64,000 nucleotides of DNA from Xanthocytophaga flava (GTDB lineage Bacteria > Bacteroidota > Bacteroidia > Cytophagales > 172606-1): contig JASJOS010000009.1 of NCBI GenBank assembly GCA_030068525.1, forward strand, positions 186,001-250,000. The letters run 5' to 3'. Below the pieces are notes generated by a model. The model worked only from the letters and a program-made list of their open reading frames with translations, was not told the origin of the DNA and searched no databases. The position numbers and the translations under genes are program-made. Positions 54,901-63,491 of this stretch are shown in pieces; the first letter of the stretch is position 1; each line of letters starts with the position of its first letter.

Positions 54901-55118
54901 TCCACTCCATTGATTTGTTCTTCCAGCGGGATAATCACGCTGTTCATGACCACATCTGCATTGGCTCCCTGATAGCTGGTTGATACCTGTACAGTAGGAG
55001 GGGAGATTTCCGGATATTGAGACACCGGTAACGTTATCAGACCCAGTATTCCCAGTATGACAATAATGACGGATATGACTGTGGATAATACAGGTCTTTC
55101 TATGAATCGTTTTAACAT
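51963..55118 (-). CDS. RND (HAE1/AcrB-type) multidrug efflux pump
   Basis: A 1051-residue inner-membrane protein, the usual size for HAE1. It starts MLKRFIERPVLSTVISVIIV and has 12 membrane helices in two groups. The proton-relay pair is in TM4 (GIVVDDAIVVVEAV, the two Asp), and later regions (FGFTINLLTLFALVLAIG; GLAGTFIFATIF) fit AcrB. It pumps toxic compounds from the inner membrane or periplasm across both membranes using the proton gradient, with the adaptor and outer-membrane factor in the same operon. Substrates unknown. Confidence 0.97.
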   Translation of the reverse strand: MLKRFIERPVLSTVISVIIVILGILGLITLPVSQYPEISPPTVQVSTSYQGANADVVMNSVIIPLEEQINGVENMTYMTSTASNDGSATITINFKLGTNPDMAAVNVQNRVARASSLLPAEVTKAGVITAKRQSSNVLIFGLKSDNPAYDNTFLQNYANINIIPQIKRINGVGDASAFGSRDYAMRIWLKPDVMASYGLVPNDINSALAEQNVEAAPGQFGELGKQAFQYTLKYKGRLKSISEFENIIVRSSSGGQVLRLKDIAKIELGAQSYSSYNNIDGQPGVGIAINQTAGSNAQEVIEESLKVLDAASKTFPKGITYVQMVNVNDFLDASIEKVIHTLIEAFILVFLVVFIFLQDWRSTLIPAISVPVAIVGTFFFLSLFGFTINLLTLFALVLAIGIVVDDAIVVVEAVHAKLDQGYSSAKRASIDAMSEISGAIISITLVMSAVFIPVSFISGSAGVFYKQFGLTLAISIVLSAINALTLSPALCAMFLKPHAKDGHGKTNFLDRFYKAFNTSFNALTGKYRKSVVFLGKRKWIPIGIIAVFAGVFIYLMNTTPKGFVPNEDMGVIMSDISLPPSASMERTEEVLKKVEKIAQSMPEVEHVLKVTGRGMISGTGSNYGMVIMRLKNWDQRKDKGQAVQALVGQLFGKTSGIKEARIIFFAPPTIQGFGTTNGFEFQLQDKTGGDVANLYKVGQNFIAALSKRSEIQYASTSFNPNFPQYNIDVNVAKAKDAGLTVGDILNTMQGYYGGVYSSNFNQFGKQYRVMYQAEPAYRDNMESLNNIQVRNSNGTMAPISEFVTLTKVYGPQAINRFNLFTSLTINGSPNAGYSSGDAIQAIEEVAAQTLPAGYGYEFSGMTREEMSAGSQTVYIFLLCLIFVYFLLSAQYESYILPFAVLLSLPIGLAGTFIFATIFDVSNNIYVQITLIMLIGLLAKNAILIVEFALERRRQGKGLIEAAAEGAFARFRPILMTSFAFILGLVPLMLATGAGATGNKSIGTGAVGGMLIGTLLGVFVIPVLFIIFQALQEKISGAPQPELFLEDTTEPH

Positions 55119-55174
55119 ATTTTTCTTTTCACAGTTTTATATGGCTGATCGTATGCAAAAAAAATCGCTGTAGC

Positions 55175-56407
55175 TTACTTGTCGGATGATACAGAAGATT
55201 GAGAGGATAGTTGTGGTTGTATCTTGGTGCCATCGGTAAGGGTTGCTACTCCATCAGATACAATGGTGTCACCTGCTTTCAGACCTTCTTCTACCACATA
55301 GGCATCAGCCGTTGTTAATGAGTTTACATGAATCTCTACACTTTTCACTGTCTGGTCTGGCTGTAGCACATACACAAACCGTTTTCCCTGAATTTCATAA
55401 GTAGCTTTCTGAGGAATCATAATTGCATTTTCCAGCACGGTTGGTATGCGGATAGTAGCGCTGCTGCCACTGCGTAACATACGTGTCGGGTTTTCAAAAC
55501 CTGCACGTACATTGGCCGATCCGGTTTCTGTGTTGATCAAGCCACTGACAGTTTCAATTCTCCCACTTTGTGGATAGGTAGTTCCATCTGACAGAATCAG
55601 TGACACCACGGGCATATTTTTGAGTTTTTGCTCAAATGTCTCTCCGGGGGTATTGCGAAAAAATGACAACTCCCATTTCTCATTGATGGAGAAATAGGCA
55701 TAGACTTTTGAAATGTTGGCAACCATTGTAAGCGGCTGACTGGTAGAGCTGTTTACATAGCTTCCTATTTTGTATGGAATAGTACCTACTACTCCACTTA
55801 CCGGACTTACCACACGGGTATATCCCTGATTGGTTCTGGCTGTTGCCAATGAGGCTTTTGCCTGAGCCAATAGGGCCTTCTGTGTTTTTAGTGTGTTCTC
55901 TGCAGTCTCCAGTTGAAGCGGACTCACAATCTCCCGTTGTACAAGAGGTTTGGTTTTATCGTACTGAAGCTGGGCTGTATTTACCTGGGCTTCTGCACTG
56001 AGTACGGCTGCCTCTGCATTGTGTACATCCTGTGTATATTGTGGATTGCTGATGGTAAAGAGCAACTGAGATCTCTGTACAGTCGCTCCTTCATCAATAT
56101 AGATTTTCTCAATATACCCATCTATTTTGGGTCGGATCTCAATGTCTTCCGTACCCTTGATCGTAGCTGGAAAGTCAGTATGTAACTGAGCTGTTTGAGG
56201 TTTCAGTTTTAGGACCGGATAGGCAGATACCTGATTACTGGCTCCCTGCTGACTCTTCTGCTCTCCGGAACAGGCAGATAAAAGAATGCTTCCTGAAATT
56301 ACACTTAAAAGTATATTTCGTATTTTATTATCGTTGTTTACACTGAATAGCATATTGTTTTGTAATGGATTGATAGAAGGAACTGTTTGTGTCAGTTTGA
56401 TTGGCAT
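55175..56407 (-). CDS. RND periplasmic adaptor (MFP) subunit
   Basis: Up to 410 residues; the likely start is ATG 56407, or 56353 (MLFSVNNDNKIRNILLSVIS), both ending in the lipobox LLSAC. The body has the hairpin/lipoyl/barrel order of HlyD-AcrA adaptors: IEIRPKIDGYIEKIYIDEGA, VQRSQLLFTISNPQ, then TRVVSPVSGVVGTIPYKIGS and a C-terminal membrane-proximal domain (IQGKRFVYVLQPDQTVKSV). It joins the inner pump and outer channel in the periplasm. It is the first gene of the efflux operon (56 bases before the pump). The gap 56408-56797 shows nothing else. Confidence 0.95.
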   Translation of the reverse strand: MPIKLTQTVPSINPLQNNMLFSVNNDNKIRNILLSVISGSILLSACSGEQKSQQGASNQVSAYPVLKLKPQTAQLHTDFPATIKGTEDIEIRPKIDGYIEKIYIDEGATVQRSQLLFTISNPQYTQDVHNAEAAVLSAEAQVNTAQLQYDKTKPLVQREIVSPLQLETAENTLKTQKALLAQAKASLATARTNQGYTRVVSPVSGVVGTIPYKIGSYVNSSTSQPLTMVANISKVYAYFSINEKWELSFFRNTPGETFEQKLKNMPVVSLILSDGTTYPQSGRIETVSGLINTETGSANVRAGFENPTRMLRSGSSATIRIPTVLENAIMIPQKATYEIQGKRFVYVLQPDQTVKSVEIHVNSLTTADAYVVEEGLKAGDTIVSDGVATLTDGTKIQPQLSSQSSVSSDK

Positions 56408-56797
56408 AGAAAACTGTACTATTGCCAGATTTTATCAGGAAAAGACTGTGTTTTCTGATGGTATAAAATCTTTATTTCTGACAGAACAAAGGTACTGATG
56501 AGGGAGAGGAGGATTAAATGAATCTTGCTGAGTCCCGATTTAGGCTAGCTAAATGCCTTTTTTTGCTGACCGAATACTTATACAACAATGAGAATAGCAA
56601 TTTCTGTAGATAGGTTTTATACTAGTTATATCCTCCAGGCAACCTGCCTTCTAAAATTGGATTGTAACTATAGGTATATATCTTCTGGAAATGTACAGAT
56701 AATGAGAGGGTATTGATTGCCAGAAAGCAATTTTATTAGCTGATATAATACATAAATTATAAGGTGTGTAAAATGCATACCTTACAGAAACGACATA

Positions 56798-57904
56798 TTA
56801 TTCAGGAATTAAAAGTGGAATTCGGACAATGAAATTGCTCTCTGATTCACCTACCCATACTTTGCGTTCACTTAGCAATTCGTAACGGTTGATGATGTTT
56901 TGTAAGCCTACTCCAGTAGAAACTTCTGTAAGGGGACGGGGACGAAGATTGTTTCTTACTACCAAATCATTCTGATCAACCTCTATATAAACCTGAAGTG
57001 GAGTCTCCTCTGACATCTGATTGTGCTTGACTGCATTTTCTACCAATAATTGCAGAGTCAAAGGGGCAATGGCATAATGTGTCAGATAGGAAGGTGGAAC
57101 AGCAAAAGTAACTTTGAATTTTTCTTCAAAGCGGATTTTTAACAGAAATACATAGGATTCAATAAAGTCTATCTCTGTTTTTAATAGCACACGTTCTTTG
57201 TCTTTTTGTTCCAGAATATAGCGATAGGCTTTGGAAAGCTGGTCAATAAATTTTTCGGAAAGATCAGCACTGACATAAACCAGTGAAGAGAGAATACTCA
57301 AGCTATTGAATAAAAAATGTGGATTGACTTGATTTTTAAGTGCTTCAAACTGGGACTGAACATTTTCTTTCTCCAGTCGCTCTGCTTTGAGCGAAATCTC
57401 TTCCATCTGAAGGGTGGTTTTTCTGTTGGCAATCAGATAAAAACCCGCCAGCATCAGCATCAGGAAAAATCCATTGCTGGATCGCTTAAAAAACAGAGAG
57501 GTTTCTTCTGAACCCTGAAGAGGGAAAGGAATAAACGAATCGTATGCAAACCACCAGCGTAATAGTTTGTCAATTCCCCCTACACAACTGCGGTATACAG
57601 CTATAAATGCAATGGATTGCAAAAGGCAGATGAACACCGTGAGGATTAGTGCAGGTATGTTAAAGCCTGACAAAAAATCCTGTCCGAAGGTTTTAAACAG
57701 GCGTTCAAGAATCCATTCGGAAACGCTGATCCAGAAAAAATAAACCAGAAATATAGCTATGCCTTCTGTGATAAGAAACGGCAATAACGATTGCCAGGTT
57801 TGCCCAAGCAATGGAACCAACAAATAGAGGAATATAGGGTAATACAACAACAGGACTGTCAATGCCAGTTGACCTTTTTGTTGTATAGTTAAACGCTGAA
57901 TCAT
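56798..57904 (-). CDS. LytS-type sensor histidine kinase, apparently orphan
   Basis: A 368-residue kinase with four membrane helices (LTVLLLYYPIFLYLLVPLLG, AIFLVYFFWISVSEWI, ALILTVFICLLQSIAFIAVY and another) and a cytosolic His_kinase domain: NPHFLFNSLSILSSLVYVSA (H-box), VGLQNIINRYELLSER (ATPase end). Its LytTR partner is not in the next 300 bases downstream, where a gap and then the efflux operon follow. It diverges from the large barrel protein at 58263. It may act with a distant regulator. The signal is unknown. Confidence 0.9.
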   Translation of the reverse strand: MIQRLTIQQKGQLALTVLLLYYPIFLYLLVPLLGQTWQSLLPFLITEGIAIFLVYFFWISVSEWILERLFKTFGQDFLSGFNIPALILTVFICLLQSIAFIAVYRSCVGGIDKLLRWWFAYDSFIPFPLQGSEETSLFFKRSSNGFFLMLMLAGFYLIANRKTTLQMEEISLKAERLEKENVQSQFEALKNQVNPHFLFNSLSILSSLVYVSADLSEKFIDQLSKAYRYILEQKDKERVLLKTEIDFIESYVFLLKIRFEEKFKVTFAVPPSYLTHYAIAPLTLQLLVENAVKHNQMSEETPLQVYIEVDQNDLVVRNNLRPRPLTEVSTGVGLQNIINRYELLSERKVWVGESESNFIVRIPLLIPE

Positions 57905-58262
57905 AAGCCGACCAGAAAGTTAAGTGGAAATTATGTGTTTCTGGATGAAAGTATAACTAATGGTATCAACCACTCTCCTCAATCTATCTGCCTAGTGAAC
58001 ACATATCCGATTTGTTTCTCAAATCTCTGATTTTTTGCCATACTTCTGAAAAAATAATGGGGGAATGACTGATTTTGGTTGCTGAGTAAGACTATTTACA
58101 GGCTTATTCTCTATTTGATTAAGTACGAAACTGCTAGAGCAAGCATCCACTCAAACAACTGCCTAATTGTATTAACGTTCATTAACATTATTTCCATATC
58201 CATTAACCTATCTCCTGTAACCAGTATCCTACTTTTGAAAGCACACAAAACGCTTTCAAACT

Positions 58263-61046
58263 ATGAAACAACTTATTTGCATGGGTATACTTTGCTGGAT
58301 GGCACAGGCTGCGCTTGCTCAGAAAATCACCGTCAAAGGAAATGTTACAGACACCACAGGCAAATCACTCGAATTTGCCACTATCATGTTGATGCAGCCT
58401 ACAGACTCTTCCCTGGTATCCTTTACACGAAGTGAGGAAAATGGGAGTTTTGAACTGAAAAGTGTTTCTGTAGGAAGTTATCTTTTCAAAGTGACATTTG
58501 TTGGTCTGAAGCCTTATATCCGGCAAATCGCAGTGGATGGTACGAGTGACATGGATCTGGGGTCAATCCGGATGCGACCTGTCAGTAATGAACTGGATGA
58601 AGTGACCATAAAAGGAGAGAGAACACCTGTAACGATCAAAAAAGATACTATTGAGTACAATGCAGGGTCGTTTAAGACCAAACCCAATGGCACAGTAGAA
58701 GATATGATTAAAAAAATGCCAGGTATAGAAGTGCAAAGTGATGGAACTGTCAAAGCTCAGGGTGAGACTGTAAAACGGGTCACCGTCAATGGAAAGGAGT
58801 TTTTTGGGCGTGATCCTAAAATTGCTACCCGTAACCTGCCAGCTGATGCTATAGACAAAGTACAGGTGTATGATAAGAAATCCGATCAGGCAAGTTTTTC
58901 GGGTATTGATGATGGACAACGGGAGAAGACTATTAACCTGGAACTGAAAGATAAGGACAAAAAACTCAACTTTGGGACCTTTATGGCTGGAGGTGGCACT
59001 ACTCAGAGATTTGAAACCAAGGCCAACTATAATTATTTTGATAAGAAGGCTCAGTTTTCGTTTCTGGGGATGGGGAACAATACAAACCAGCAAGGCTTCT
59101 CTATGGACGATTATCTCAACTTTACAGGAGCTGCTCAGCGAATGGCATCGGGAGGGTCAGTACGGATTGAGGTAAACTCTGACAATACGGATGGAGTACC
59201 TCTTTCGTTTGGAAATAACGTCTATGGGGTTATGAAAAACTGGGCTAGTGGGATTAATTTCAACAATCAACCTTCTAAAAAGACAGAACTCAATGGAAGC
59301 TATTTCTTTAATCTGATCAATCACACCTTCGAACAGAGCCTTACCCGCCAGAATTTTTATCCGGGTTCAACCTTTACATCATTGCAGAAAAACAACCAGA
59401 ATAATGACAATACCAACCACCGCCTGAACCTGACTCTTGAACACAAGTTTGATTCTGTAAACTCGCTGAAATGGACATCCTATGCAAGCTATAATCAGAC
59501 TACCAGTCGTGTAAACAGCCAGAGTCAGACTTTTAAGGAATCGGATTCACTGCAAAATGAAAGCAACCGTATCAACTACCGGAATGGAGATGCACTGAAT
59601 CTGAATACCAATCTGTTATTGCGCCATCGCTTTCGTAAGAAAGGAAGAACTATCTCCGGCAATCTGAACCTGTTACATACCGGAAGCAATAGTACAGGTG
59701 ATTTGCAGGCTCAGAATACATTCTATGGGGATACTACACAGCTGTTTTCTATCCATCAAACTAATGATCAGACCAGCCAGACAACCAATTATGGTGTGAA
59801 CTTCTCCTATACCGAACCTATTGCCCGACGCAAATACCTGGAAGTCAATTATACCTATCAGAAAAAGCAGAATGCTGTCAATCGTAAGGTATATGATATT
59901 GAAAACGAGAACGAAGCACTGAATACGTTACTGAGTAATCATTTTAAAAGTGATTTTACGTACAATCGCATCGGTATGAACTTCCGGGTCAACCAGACGA
60001 AATACAGCTTCGCTATCGGATTTAACGGACAACAGTCTGTACTCAATGGACAGTTGCTTTCCAGAGATACTTCCATTAATCGTACATTCCAGAATCTGTT
60101 ACCAGTAGCCCGTCTGAATTATGATTTTTCGACAAGTCGTCATCTTTCTTTTGGGTATGAAACCGATGTACAGGAACCTTCTCTTACTCAGTTACAACCT
60201 GTCATTGATAATTCTGATCCGCTTAATATTTCTATGGGTAATCCGAGATTACGTCCGGAGTATTCGCATCGCTGGCGGGTAAACTATATAGCCTTTAACC
60301 CGGCTAACTTTTCCAGCTTTTTCTCAATGGCAAACATTGTTTATACAACCAATAAGATTGTCTATGCCCAGAGCATTGATGCAAATCTGGTAAGAACAGT
60401 GATGCCTGTGAACACAAAGGAGTACCTGAGTGCAATGGCTGATGCTTCTTTTGGCTTTAGAATTAAACCTATCAATAGCAGGATCAATCTCGGTACTTCC
60501 ATGACATACAACAAAGGTGTGAATGTGTTGAATGATCAGCAAAGTGGAGTAGAACAGTATACTCAGGGTGGGAATATTTTTTATGACTACCGTTTTAAGG
60601 AAATCCTTGATCTTTCTCTGGGTGCCAATGTGAGCTATCAGCAGACTAAGTATGAATTTAACAAAGACCAAAATCAGGCTTTCCTGAATGAAACCTACAC
60701 TGCTGAGGCTAATGCGACCTTGTTAAAGAACTTTCAGCTGAATACAACATTGAACTATTATATATACCATAGTTTAACCAATGCCTTTAATCAGCAGGTG
60801 CCTGTATGGAATGTATCGCTTTCCCGATTATTTCTGAAGAACAAACGGGGTGAACTAAAAATCTCCTGTATAAACCTGCTGGATCGTTCACTAGGGGTAA
60901 ATCAGCGATCTTCGGTTAACTATCTGGAACAGGAACGCATTAGTTCGCTAGGTAGATATTTTATGCTAAGCTTTACGTACTCTTTAAACAAGGCCTTCAA
61001 CCCTACAGCTGGAGGGCGCGGTATGATGCGGATACGGAGGGGATAG
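58263..61046 (+). CDS. Outer-membrane beta-barrel protein (CarboxypepD_reg + OMP_b-brl_3)
   Basis: A 927-residue protein with signal MKQLICMGILCWMAQAALAQ. Residues about 22-110 are a CarboxypepD_reg-like domain (GNVTDTTGKSLEFATIML), about 120-215 a plug-like domain (GRDPKIATRNLPADAIDKVQ), and the rest a large beta-barrel with many aromatic strands, ending YSLNKAFNPTAGGRGMMRIR. It resembles TonB-dependent receptors but without a TonB box visible; this group is thought to take part in surface transport or assembly. A GLPGLI protein lies 1.6 kb downstream on the opposite strand, as often with this family. Confidence 0.93.
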   Translation: MKQLICMGILCWMAQAALAQKITVKGNVTDTTGKSLEFATIMLMQPTDSSLVSFTRSEENGSFELKSVSVGSYLFKVTFVGLKPYIRQIAVDGTSDMDLGSIRMRPVSNELDEVTIKGERTPVTIKKDTIEYNAGSFKTKPNGTVEDMIKKMPGIEVQSDGTVKAQGETVKRVTVNGKEFFGRDPKIATRNLPADAIDKVQVYDKKSDQASFSGIDDGQREKTINLELKDKDKKLNFGTFMAGGGTTQRFETKANYNYFDKKAQFSFLGMGNNTNQQGFSMDDYLNFTGAAQRMASGGSVRIEVNSDNTDGVPLSFGNNVYGVMKNWASGINFNNQPSKKTELNGSYFFNLINHTFEQSLTRQNFYPGSTFTSLQKNNQNNDNTNHRLNLTLEHKFDSVNSLKWTSYASYNQTTSRVNSQSQTFKESDSLQNESNRINYRNGDALNLNTNLLLRHRFRKKGRTISGNLNLLHTGSNSTGDLQAQNTFYGDTTQLFSIHQTNDQTSQTTNYGVNFSYTEPIARRKYLEVNYTYQKKQNAVNRKVYDIENENEALNTLLSNHFKSDFTYNRIGMNFRVNQTKYSFAIGFNGQQSVLNGQLLSRDTSINRTFQNLLPVARLNYDFSTSRHLSFGYETDVQEPSLTQLQPVIDNSDPLNISMGNPRLRPEYSHRWRVNYIAFNPANFSSFFSMANIVYTTNKIVYAQSIDANLVRTVMPVNTKEYLSAMADASFGFRIKPINSRINLGTSMTYNKGVNVLNDQQSGVEQYTQGGNIFYDYRFKEILDLSLGANVSYQQTKYEFNKDQNQAFLNETYTAEANATLLKNFQLNTTLNYYIYHSLTNAFNQQVPVWNVSLSRLFLKNKRGELKISCINLLDRSLGVNQRSSVNYLEQERISSLGRYFMLSFTYSLNKAFNPTAGGRGMMRIRRG

Positions 61047-61059
61047 ATGACAGGAAAAT

Positions 61060-61110
61060 AAAGCTACTCGCCAAAGAAGGACAACACTGCTCCAACATGT
61101 GAGTAGCTTT
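61060..61110. terminator. Terminator between convergent genes
   Basis: Inverted repeat AAAGCTACTC (61060-61069) / GAGTAGCTTT (61101-61110), 10 bp perfect, with a long loop and T-rich flank. It follows the barrel gene and faces the 3' end of the minus-strand lipoprotein. Confidence 0.7.
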
Positions 61111-61147
61111 GTTATTGCAAATACTAAAGAACAATCCTAAAAGACTT

Positions 61148-61747
61148 CTATTTTTTGATAGATTTTTTAAATCTGCCATTGTCTAGTAACTCAAATACTT
61201 TCTGGGTTACAATTAACGTATCACTACCTTCAATAGGAGCAGCATTGTCAGCTGTCACCTGCCATCTGGTGGTACTATCTATCAGAAGCATCGTCCTGTC
61301 AGGGTTGACAGTAACATGTTCTATACAATCAAATCCTACATCGCTACCACCCATTTCTATCAAGCCCAGTGAATCAATTTTATTGCCTGCTTTGTCATAT
61401 GTAATGACCATTGGTAATGTTCCATCGGCAGGAACTGAAAATAGAAGTGCATCAAATTCATCTGTTGAAAATAGTCGTCCTACCAAGGTATTATTATCTG
61501 GAGAAGAAAATAACTGAGCTAGTTTTTCATCTCTGGGCGTCATATTTTCAAAAGTATTACTATTGAATGTAACAGGTGTTTTTATCAGAGGAATTTTCGT
61601 AATGTAATCCTTTAGTAATGGTTTGCTTTTGAGAGATGGTGTAACTACTGCTTGTGTGGATGTTTGTTTACTTTCTGTTTCGCTGGTACAATGTGTTGCT
61701 AATAATATGTTGATTATCAAAAAAGAGAACAATGAGAGGTGTCTCAT
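61148..61747 (-). CDS. Hypothetical lipoprotein
   Basis: The ATG at 61747 (MRHLSLFSFLIINILLATHC) gives a 199-residue lipoprotein with lipobox ATHC; the frame is open 51 bases further. The mature part is Thr/Ser-rich at first, then beta-rich (GLIEMGGSDVGFDCIEHVTV, LLIDSTTRWQVTADNAAPIE). No family was recognised. It converges with the large barrel gene. It might be a partner of that protein, but this is only suggested by position. Confidence 0.6.
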   Translation of the reverse strand: MRHLSLFSFLIINILLATHCTSETESKQTSTQAVVTPSLKSKPLLKDYITKIPLIKTPVTFNSNTFENMTPRDEKLAQLFSSPDNNTLVGRLFSTDEFDALLFSVPADGTLPMVITYDKAGNKIDSLGLIEMGGSDVGFDCIEHVTVNPDRTMLLIDSTTRWQVTADNAAPIEGSDTLIVTQKVFELLDNGRFKKSIKK

Positions 61748-61966
61748 AAAATGGTATATAGATTGTAAGGTTAGAAATAGGATGGCTATTACAGACAAAA
61801 ATATAAATTTCTGATTTAATGAGTCAGTAGCCTATAAACAGTATAATAAAGCAGTATCAACTTTTACCATTGAGGCTATCAAGTATATAAACCTGCCTAT
61901 TGATATAAATATAGTAGCAAAATAAAATCACAGATAATCACCTATCCTCTTTATTGTTTATTCTGA

Positions 61967-62030
61967 TCTCTTGATTGGTTCACTGGTTCACTCTCCTATA
62001 GGAGAGTGAACCAGTGAACCAATCAAGAGA
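61967..62030. repeat. 64-bp perfect palindrome
   Basis: The left arm TCTCTTGATTGGTTCACTGG, then TTCACTCTCCTA, is followed directly by its exact reverse complement with no spacer: 32 + 32 bases. It contains two copies of GGTTCA on the left and two of TGAACC on the right. It lies in the gap 61748-62640 where no gene was found. It could be a regulatory site, a bidirectional terminator or an element end; the absence of a T-run argues against a simple terminator. Confidence 0.85.
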
Positions 62031-62039
62031 AAAATAGTA

Positions 62040-62210
62040 AGTTAACTAAAGGTGAACCAGAAAATAGACCAGTATTGTTTTGTTATTTTCTTGATTATTA
62101 ATTGATTATGTGTTTTTCGATAAGGGAGAGATATGCTAAAAGTAAGCCAATAGCTAACTAAAAAAGTGGCGTTTTCTGGTTCATTTTTTAGTTGAGTAAA
62201 TGAACCAGGA
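62040..62210. repeat. Array of GGTTCA/TGAACC motifs and a further hairpin
   Basis: Downstream of the palindrome, TGAACC recurs at 62053-62058, and CTGGTTCATTT (62176-62186) pairs with AAATGAACCAG (62198-62208) across an AT-rich loop. With those in the palindrome this makes seven copies of the 6-mer in about 230 bases, in both orientations. An open frame here is not considered a gene. The function is unknown; a protein-binding array is one possibility. Confidence 0.6.
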
Positions 62211-62586
62211 AAAAGTGAAGAATAATGTGTAAAATACAATTGTCACTAATTTTAGTGCAATAAATTTATGTGATTGGTACTTTTATTGTTACAAGGCTAT
62301 GATCTTCAACAGGTAGAATTTCGCTCAAATAATAATCTTACGGTTTGTTCTATGCAAAAACTTTTTTGTGATGAAATCTGTCCACCAGCAATCTTGGAGT
62401 GAGTTCACGGTAAACTAGTTTTTATCAAGATAACGTAATGGATAAGCTTTTGATCCATTCATGTATAGATTTATATGTATTAATCTGCCTGAACTAAAGT
62501 ATACTCAATCAGTGGGTTTGACTACAACTATGCACAATGCTGATTTTTTACCTATAAAATAGCATGGGTATAATATAGGCTTACAA

Positions 62587-62612
62587 ACAAAAAAGCAGCG
62601 AAGTCCGCTGCT
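62587..62612 (-). terminator. Terminator after the GLPGLI gene
   Basis: On the minus strand, AGCAGCG and CGCTGCT flank a short loop and are followed by a T-run. It is about 30 bases after the stop of the GLPGLI gene. Confidence 0.8.
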
Positions 62613-62640
62613 CTATACTAATTCAGATGTAACAGGTTGG

Positions 62641-63360
62641 TTAATTCCGGAAAATACGGACATTGCCTCCCTGTTGTTCCATTTCCCGCATACGGTCGTC
62701 CTGCATCTTGCGGAATTCATTTTCTGTGATTGGCTTTCCTTTGACAGGGGCTTTCACGAGTTCATCTTTTGTGAGTTTTCGTAATTCTATTTTAGTTGCA
62801 GTAGCAAGCATTTCACCATTGTTGGAATCCAGTTCCAGAATCAGACCTGGTAAGCCTGAGTATCCATCCGGACCTGATGACAGATAAATATTTTCTGCAT
62901 ACCAGGCTGTGAGATTGCGTTTTCGTTCAGCATTGTAATAGGTAGCTTTTTTGCAGGTGATACCCTGGATTTGTTTGGTCTGATCGCTTAGTTGCCAGGG
63001 TATGTTCTTAAGAGTATCTGAGATAAGATATTGTTTGCCCAGAAATTCTCGTTGAGTAACCTTCTGATGGCTTTTTTGATTAGTATATACCTCTACTATA
63101 GGACGATTAATCTTGATTCTCATGCCTCCATTGTTTTCTTCTTCCTCTTCATTATCTTCCTCAAGGGTTTTGTAAAGTGATTCCTGACCTGTAAACAGAA
63201 GCTGATTTTTAAATACAGGTGGTGGTGGCATATTGGCAGGTGCCTGTCCTGGAGGACGCATGATTTTAACAGTGACGGCATAGGTAATAACACCCTCCTG
63301 GTTCTGCCCAAAGCTGGTTAGAGTGATCCCAAGAGTAATCAGAAGAAATAGCTTTTTCAT
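62641..63360 (-). CDS. GLPGLI-family protein
   Basis: The ATG at 63360 (MKKLFLLITLGITLTSFGQ) gives a 239-residue exported protein; the frame opens 24 bases earlier. The name motif GLPGLIL is present in SSGPDGYSGLPGLILELDSN near residue 169. Earlier features are a Pro-rich loop (PPGQAPANMPPPPVFKN) and an acidic run (EEDNEEEEENNGG). The family is Bacteroidota-specific and often lies by CarboxypepD_reg barrels such as the one at 58263-61046; its role is unknown. It diverges from the kinase at 63492, and both may respond to the same envelope signal (inference). Confidence 0.92.
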   Translation of the reverse strand: MKKLFLLITLGITLTSFGQNQEGVITYAVTVKIMRPPGQAPANMPPPPVFKNQLLFTGQESLYKTLEEDNEEEEENNGGMRIKINRPIVEVYTNQKSHQKVTQREFLGKQYLISDTLKNIPWQLSDQTKQIQGITCKKATYYNAERKRNLTAWYAENIYLSSGPDGYSGLPGLILELDSNNGEMLATATKIELRKLTKDELVKAPVKGKPITENEFRKMQDDRMREMEQQGGNVRIFRN

Positions 63361-63491
63361 AGTGGACTTGTTTTGTTTGGACAAAGCTATTCTGCTTGTA
63401 GTACAAGTATGGTTAACGAACCTGAAAACAATGTTAATTAAGGTTAAAGGAAATCCTTATATTGATGATTAGCATGTACATTTGTCATAGT

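Noticed and set aside
62042-62239. 65-codon minus-strand frame
   Set aside because: It runs over the GGTTCA motif array and hairpin and has no protein-like pattern.
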